DNA of 64,000 bases from Thermaurantimonas aggregans (GTDB lineage: Bacteria > Bacteroidota > Bacteroidia > Flavobacteriales > Schleiferiaceae), in assembly GCF_003851885.1 (NCBI RefSeq), contig NZ_BHZE01000005.1:62001-126000 (forward strand), read 5' to 3'. A program made the position numbers and the translations under genes. Below are positions 61,594-64,000 of this stretch, piece by piece. The number at the start of each line of letters is the position of its first letter. Position 1 is the stretch's first letter. The notes under the pieces were generated by a model. It saw nothing but the letters and a program-made list of their open reading frames with translations, ran no database searches and had not been told where the DNA came from.

Positions 61594-62139
61594 ATGACGC
61601 GCAAAGATTGGACGTACACCTTCATTCTTTTTGTTATTGCTTTTGTTTCTCGTATCATCCCCCACTACCCTAATTTCACAGCTATAGGTGCTGTAGCTAT
61701 TGCTGGTGGAATGGCATATCGAAATTGGATACCGGCATTACTGGCTACAGTGGCTTCTATGTTTGTATCAGATTTATTGGTAAACAATCTCTTTTATGCT
61801 GAATTTTATGGTTCTTTTGTCTGGTTTACACCAGGAGCAGTTTTAATTTACAGTTCTTTCATTCTTTCAGTGTTCATTCCTCGTCTTTTAAAAAACGGCA
61901 ACTCTACCTTCAAGTGGCTGGTCTCCTCTATCGCCTCTACTGTGCTGTTTTTCCTGATCACCAATTTTGGCGTGTGGTATCAAACTTCTTTATACCCTCA
62001 AACAATCAGTGGATTGCTGGCTTGTTATGTAGCCGCTATACCTTTTGCCATCAATCAATTGCTCGGTACCCTCTTCTATGGTGCGCTCATTTTACTGGCA
62101 TTTAGCTATGTAGATAAGCGCTTAGTTCAAACAGTATGA
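61594..62139 (+). CDS. DUF6580-family integral membrane protein (ECF-like)
   Basis: The 181-residue protein has five to six membrane segments and opens YTFILFVIAFVSRIIPHYPNFTAIGAVAIAGGMAYRNWIPALLATVASMFVSDLL, the typical DUF6580 start. The family resembles substrate-binding S components of energy-coupling-factor transporters; a vitamin or metal-chelate role is often proposed. A cobalamin-related gene (cobT) lies 1.3 kb downstream on the other strand. The stop overlaps the FAD-oxidoreductase start by 4 nt. Confidence 0.82.
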   Translation: MTRKDWTYTFILFVIAFVSRIIPHYPNFTAIGAVAIAGGMAYRNWIPALLATVASMFVSDLLVNNLFYAEFYGSFVWFTPGAVLIYSSFILSVFIPRLLKNGNSTFKWLVSSIASTVLFFLITNFGVWYQTSLYPQTISGLLACYVAAIPFAINQLLGTLFYGALILLAFSYVDKRLVQTV

Positions 62140-63272
62140 GTCGTCCGCTGAGTTTTTGGGAAAAAGATGCTTTTCTGAGCGAAACAGATTTTACCATCGT
62201 TGGCAGTGGTATCACAGGGTTAATAACTGCCCTTAAGATATCAGAAAAGTATCCAAAAGCTCGTATTTCCGTCTTAGAGCGATCCTTGATACCCTTTGGT
62301 GCAAGTACCAGAAATGCAGGTTTCGCTTGTTTTGGCAGCCCTACAGAAATTCTGTATGACATCGAGACGCTCGGCGAGGAAGCTGCAGTGCGACTGATAT
62401 CTGACCGCTGGATGGGCATTAAGGAACTGCTTCACATTGTGAAGCCTTACGATATTGACTTCAAATTTCTCGGCGGTTACGAACTCTTTTTTAAAGGCGA
62501 AAAGAAAAAGTACGAAGAAACCTGTTCTAAAGTCCAATACCTCAACGATGTACTGGGCGAACTGGCAAATGAAATTTTTGTAATCGACGACGATTTAGAA
62601 GAACTTGAAGGTATCAAAGGGGCAATTGGAGCCATTTACACGCCTTATGAAGGCCAATTGCACTCTGGAAAGTTGATTTTAAAACTCATTCAAAAGGTAC
62701 AATCACAAGGTGTTGTACTTTTAAATGGCGTTGAAGTAAAACACATCGAAAAGTTAGGTAACAAACACGTTCTCCATTCCAATTTTGGCGAGCTTCACAC
62801 CCGACAGGCGATTGTGTGTACTAATGGGTTTGCCGCTACATTACTGCCTGAGCTTTCTGTAGCTCCCAAAAGGGGTCAAGTACTTGTGACTAAACCTTTG
62901 CCCCAGCCTCTGGAATGGAAAAGTAATCTGCACTGGGACGAGGGATTTTATTACGCTCGAAACATTGGGGAAAACAGAATACTGCTCGGCGGAGCTCGAA
63001 ATTTTGACTTCAAAGGAGAATCGACTGATGCTATCGAAACCAGTGATCTTATTCAGAGCGAATTAGATCGCGTGTTGAAAAAATACTTTAAAGTTCCTCA
63101 AGATGTTCAAATAGAATTTCGCTGGGCGGGCATTATGGGCTTTGGCCCTGAAAACGAAAAAGGCTATCTCGTGGGTACCACTTCATCTTCTATCGCATAT
63201 GGTGTGCGATTATCAGGTATGGGCATTGCATTGGCTACTATCATAGCTAAAAAGATTTCTGATCTGTTTTAA
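62136..63272 (+). CDS. FAD-dependent amine/amino-acid oxidase (DAO family)
   Basis: The 378-residue flavoprotein has the Rossmann motif FTIVGSGITGLITALKI near residue 16 and SVLERSLIPFGASTRNAGFACFG. The middle has a LHTRQAIVCTNGFA segment, and the end has RWAGIMGFGPENEKGYLVGTTSSSIAYGVRLSGMGIALA, typical of DadA/ThiO/glycine-oxidase-type enzymes. The substrate is unknown. It is translationally coupled to the membrane protein upstream. Confidence 0.9.
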   Translation: MSRPLSFWEKDAFLSETDFTIVGSGITGLITALKISEKYPKARISVLERSLIPFGASTRNAGFACFGSPTEILYDIETLGEEAAVRLISDRWMGIKELLHIVKPYDIDFKFLGGYELFFKGEKKKYEETCSKVQYLNDVLGELANEIFVIDDDLEELEGIKGAIGAIYTPYEGQLHSGKLILKLIQKVQSQGVVLLNGVEVKHIEKLGNKHVLHSNFGELHTRQAIVCTNGFAATLLPELSVAPKRGQVLVTKPLPQPLEWKSNLHWDEGFYYARNIGENRILLGGARNFDFKGESTDAIETSDLIQSELDRVLKKYFKVPQDVQIEFRWAGIMGFGPENEKGYLVGTTSSSIAYGVRLSGMGIALATIIAKKISDLF

Positions 63273-63491
63273 ATTTTATCTCTTGTTCTGTAAGCCTGAA
63301 TTAAAGATAATTAATGTATTGTGATTGAATATCAATTTTTTAAAAGTTTCAACTAAATTACATTTTTAAATAAAATCAACCAAAAATTGATGTTAAATAT
63401 TCTAAAAAATACAATATCAGCTTTTTAGAAATTTTTTATCATATAATTAAAAAGTTTAGTTGATTTAACATAATTCATTGATAAACAGGTT
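63273..63491. other. AT-rich intergenic stretch between converging genes
   Basis: About 220 bp, extremely AT-rich with many short T and A runs. No hairpin with a GC stem, coding frame or RNA gene was recognised. Confidence 0.55.
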
Positions 63492-64000
63492 TTAATTAAA
63501 TATTTCACATGCCATTTTCAATAACTGAAAAGCAGGCACAGCTCCCATGCCTTCTTCGGCTGAAATTTTAAAATCAAATACAGGTTGTATTTGTATTTGT
63601 CTTTGTATGTGTTGAGCGATAAGCGAAGAATTTTGCGCCAATATGGCATACTCTGCCACTTCGGGGTGTAGCTTCCAAGCTAAGTAGAGTGCAAGGAGCG
63701 CTTCTTCATCGTCCACCACGATTAAAAGCTCTTTCTCAGCAAGTTTAAGAATGGCTCCCACCATCATTGCGATTTGATACGTGCCCCAAATTGCTATTTG
63801 ATTGATCGGATCGCGCGTCTTTGGATGTTTTTTAAGGGCTAAAACCGCATTTTTTAGTAAAATTTCATCCTCAACCTTGATTAAGTGAAGAAGAGATGAC
63901 GGTTCTACCTCAAAAATCGAAGCTCCCAACGCAAGCGTTGAAATTTTACAAGACGAGCCAATATGGCCAAGCAAAAACACATTAGATCCTAAATAATAGT
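63492..64000 (-). CDS. cobT: Nicotinate-nucleotide:dimethylbenzimidazole phosphoribosyltransferase, C-terminal part
   Basis: The frame is open to the window edge, so the N-terminal half is missing. The visible 170 residues fit the second half of CobT: IAIWGTYQIAMMVGAILKLAEKELLIVVDDEEALLALYLAWKLHP (family pattern GG.EIAAM.GA...A..R.P.LVDG), then FKISAEEGMGAVPAFQLLKMAC, where the LGEGTGA motif with its catalytic Glu normally stands. CobT builds alpha-ribazole phosphate for the lower ligand of cobamides. Several family positions differ (GG to WG, LVDG to VVDD, LGEGTG to SAEEGMG), so the protein is divergent. Confidence 0.72.
   Translation of the reverse strand, partial: YYLGSNVFLLGHIGSSCKISTLALGASIFEVEPSSLLHLIKVEDEILLKNAVLALKKHPKTRDPINQIAIWGTYQIAMMVGAILKLAEKELLIVVDDEEALLALYLAWKLHPEVAEYAILAQNSSLIAQHIQRQIQIQPVFDFKISAEEGMGAVPAFQLLKMACEIFN

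Overview
The window looks like chromosomal DNA of a member of the Bacteroidota (flavobacterial/sphingobacterial/chitinophagal side; I cannot place it further). The reasons are type IX secretion (T9SS) C-terminal domains, a TonB receptor paired with a DUF4249 lipoprotein, several families that are largely restricted to this phylum (DUF3822, DUF6952, DUF4249, DUF3109), and many good matches to the phylum's promoter (-33 TTTG, about 19 nt, -7 TAnnTTTG). Most of the window is dense housekeeping DNA with short or overlapping gene junctions. I saw no rRNA, tRNA, CRISPR array, prophage or complete insertion sequence.

Left end (1-5500): the start of a leftward histidine operon (hisG, then hisD cut by the edge). 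It is preceded by a 30-codon leader peptide with ten histidines and by mutually exclusive antiterminator and terminator hairpins, a classical attenuator. Next comes about 1.7 kb without genes: a GC-rich hairpin element and three and a fraction copies of a 418-bp direct repeat. Two T9SS-type surface protein genes follow, one apparently only a C-terminal remnant. A second copy of the hairpin element, in the opposite orientation, closes the region.

5500-24300, nearly all leftward: ruvB, an M16 peptidase, a cyclase/kynurenine-formamidase-like hydrolase, murF, DUF4249 lipoprotein, TonB receptor, polA, a small conserved protein, a cold-shock protein, ruvX (no ordinary start codon), a glycosyltransferase-like gene, ftsY, an NlpC/P60 lipoprotein, an M1 peptidase, rsmD, DUF3822 and a membrane-anchored protein.

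24300-45400: a RecD-like helicase, a nucleotidyltransferase, a glycosyltransferase, pnuC overlapping an XRE/S24 repressor whose own promoter carries a palindromic operator, xerD, pyrF, prfA, purM, a Crp/Fnr-type regulator, rseP, a large unrecognised exported protein, a biotin-carrier protein, an ACMSD-like decarboxylase, DUF3109, a PAP2 phosphatase, a YopX-like protein, HU, fmt and parE.

45500-64000: a secreted protein with five tandem carbohydrate-binding-like modules, a PQQ-type sugar dehydrogenase, a DUF255 thioredoxin-fold protein, a uracil-DNA-glycosylase-superfamily protein, DUF6952 plus thioredoxin, an AddB-like nuclease, an aldo/keto reductase, DUF4349, a ferredoxin divergent from a LuxC-type reductase, OsmC followed by what looks like a decayed gene, an XRE regulator with two palindromes in its promoter region, a DUF6580 membrane protein overlapping an FAD oxidoreductase, and the C-terminal part of cobT at the right edge.

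The most informative non-coding signals are the his attenuator, the two autoregulation-type operators over XRE genes, and the repeat cluster at 1.2-5.5 kb. All family names come from motif recognition by eye. No database search or folding calculation was run.
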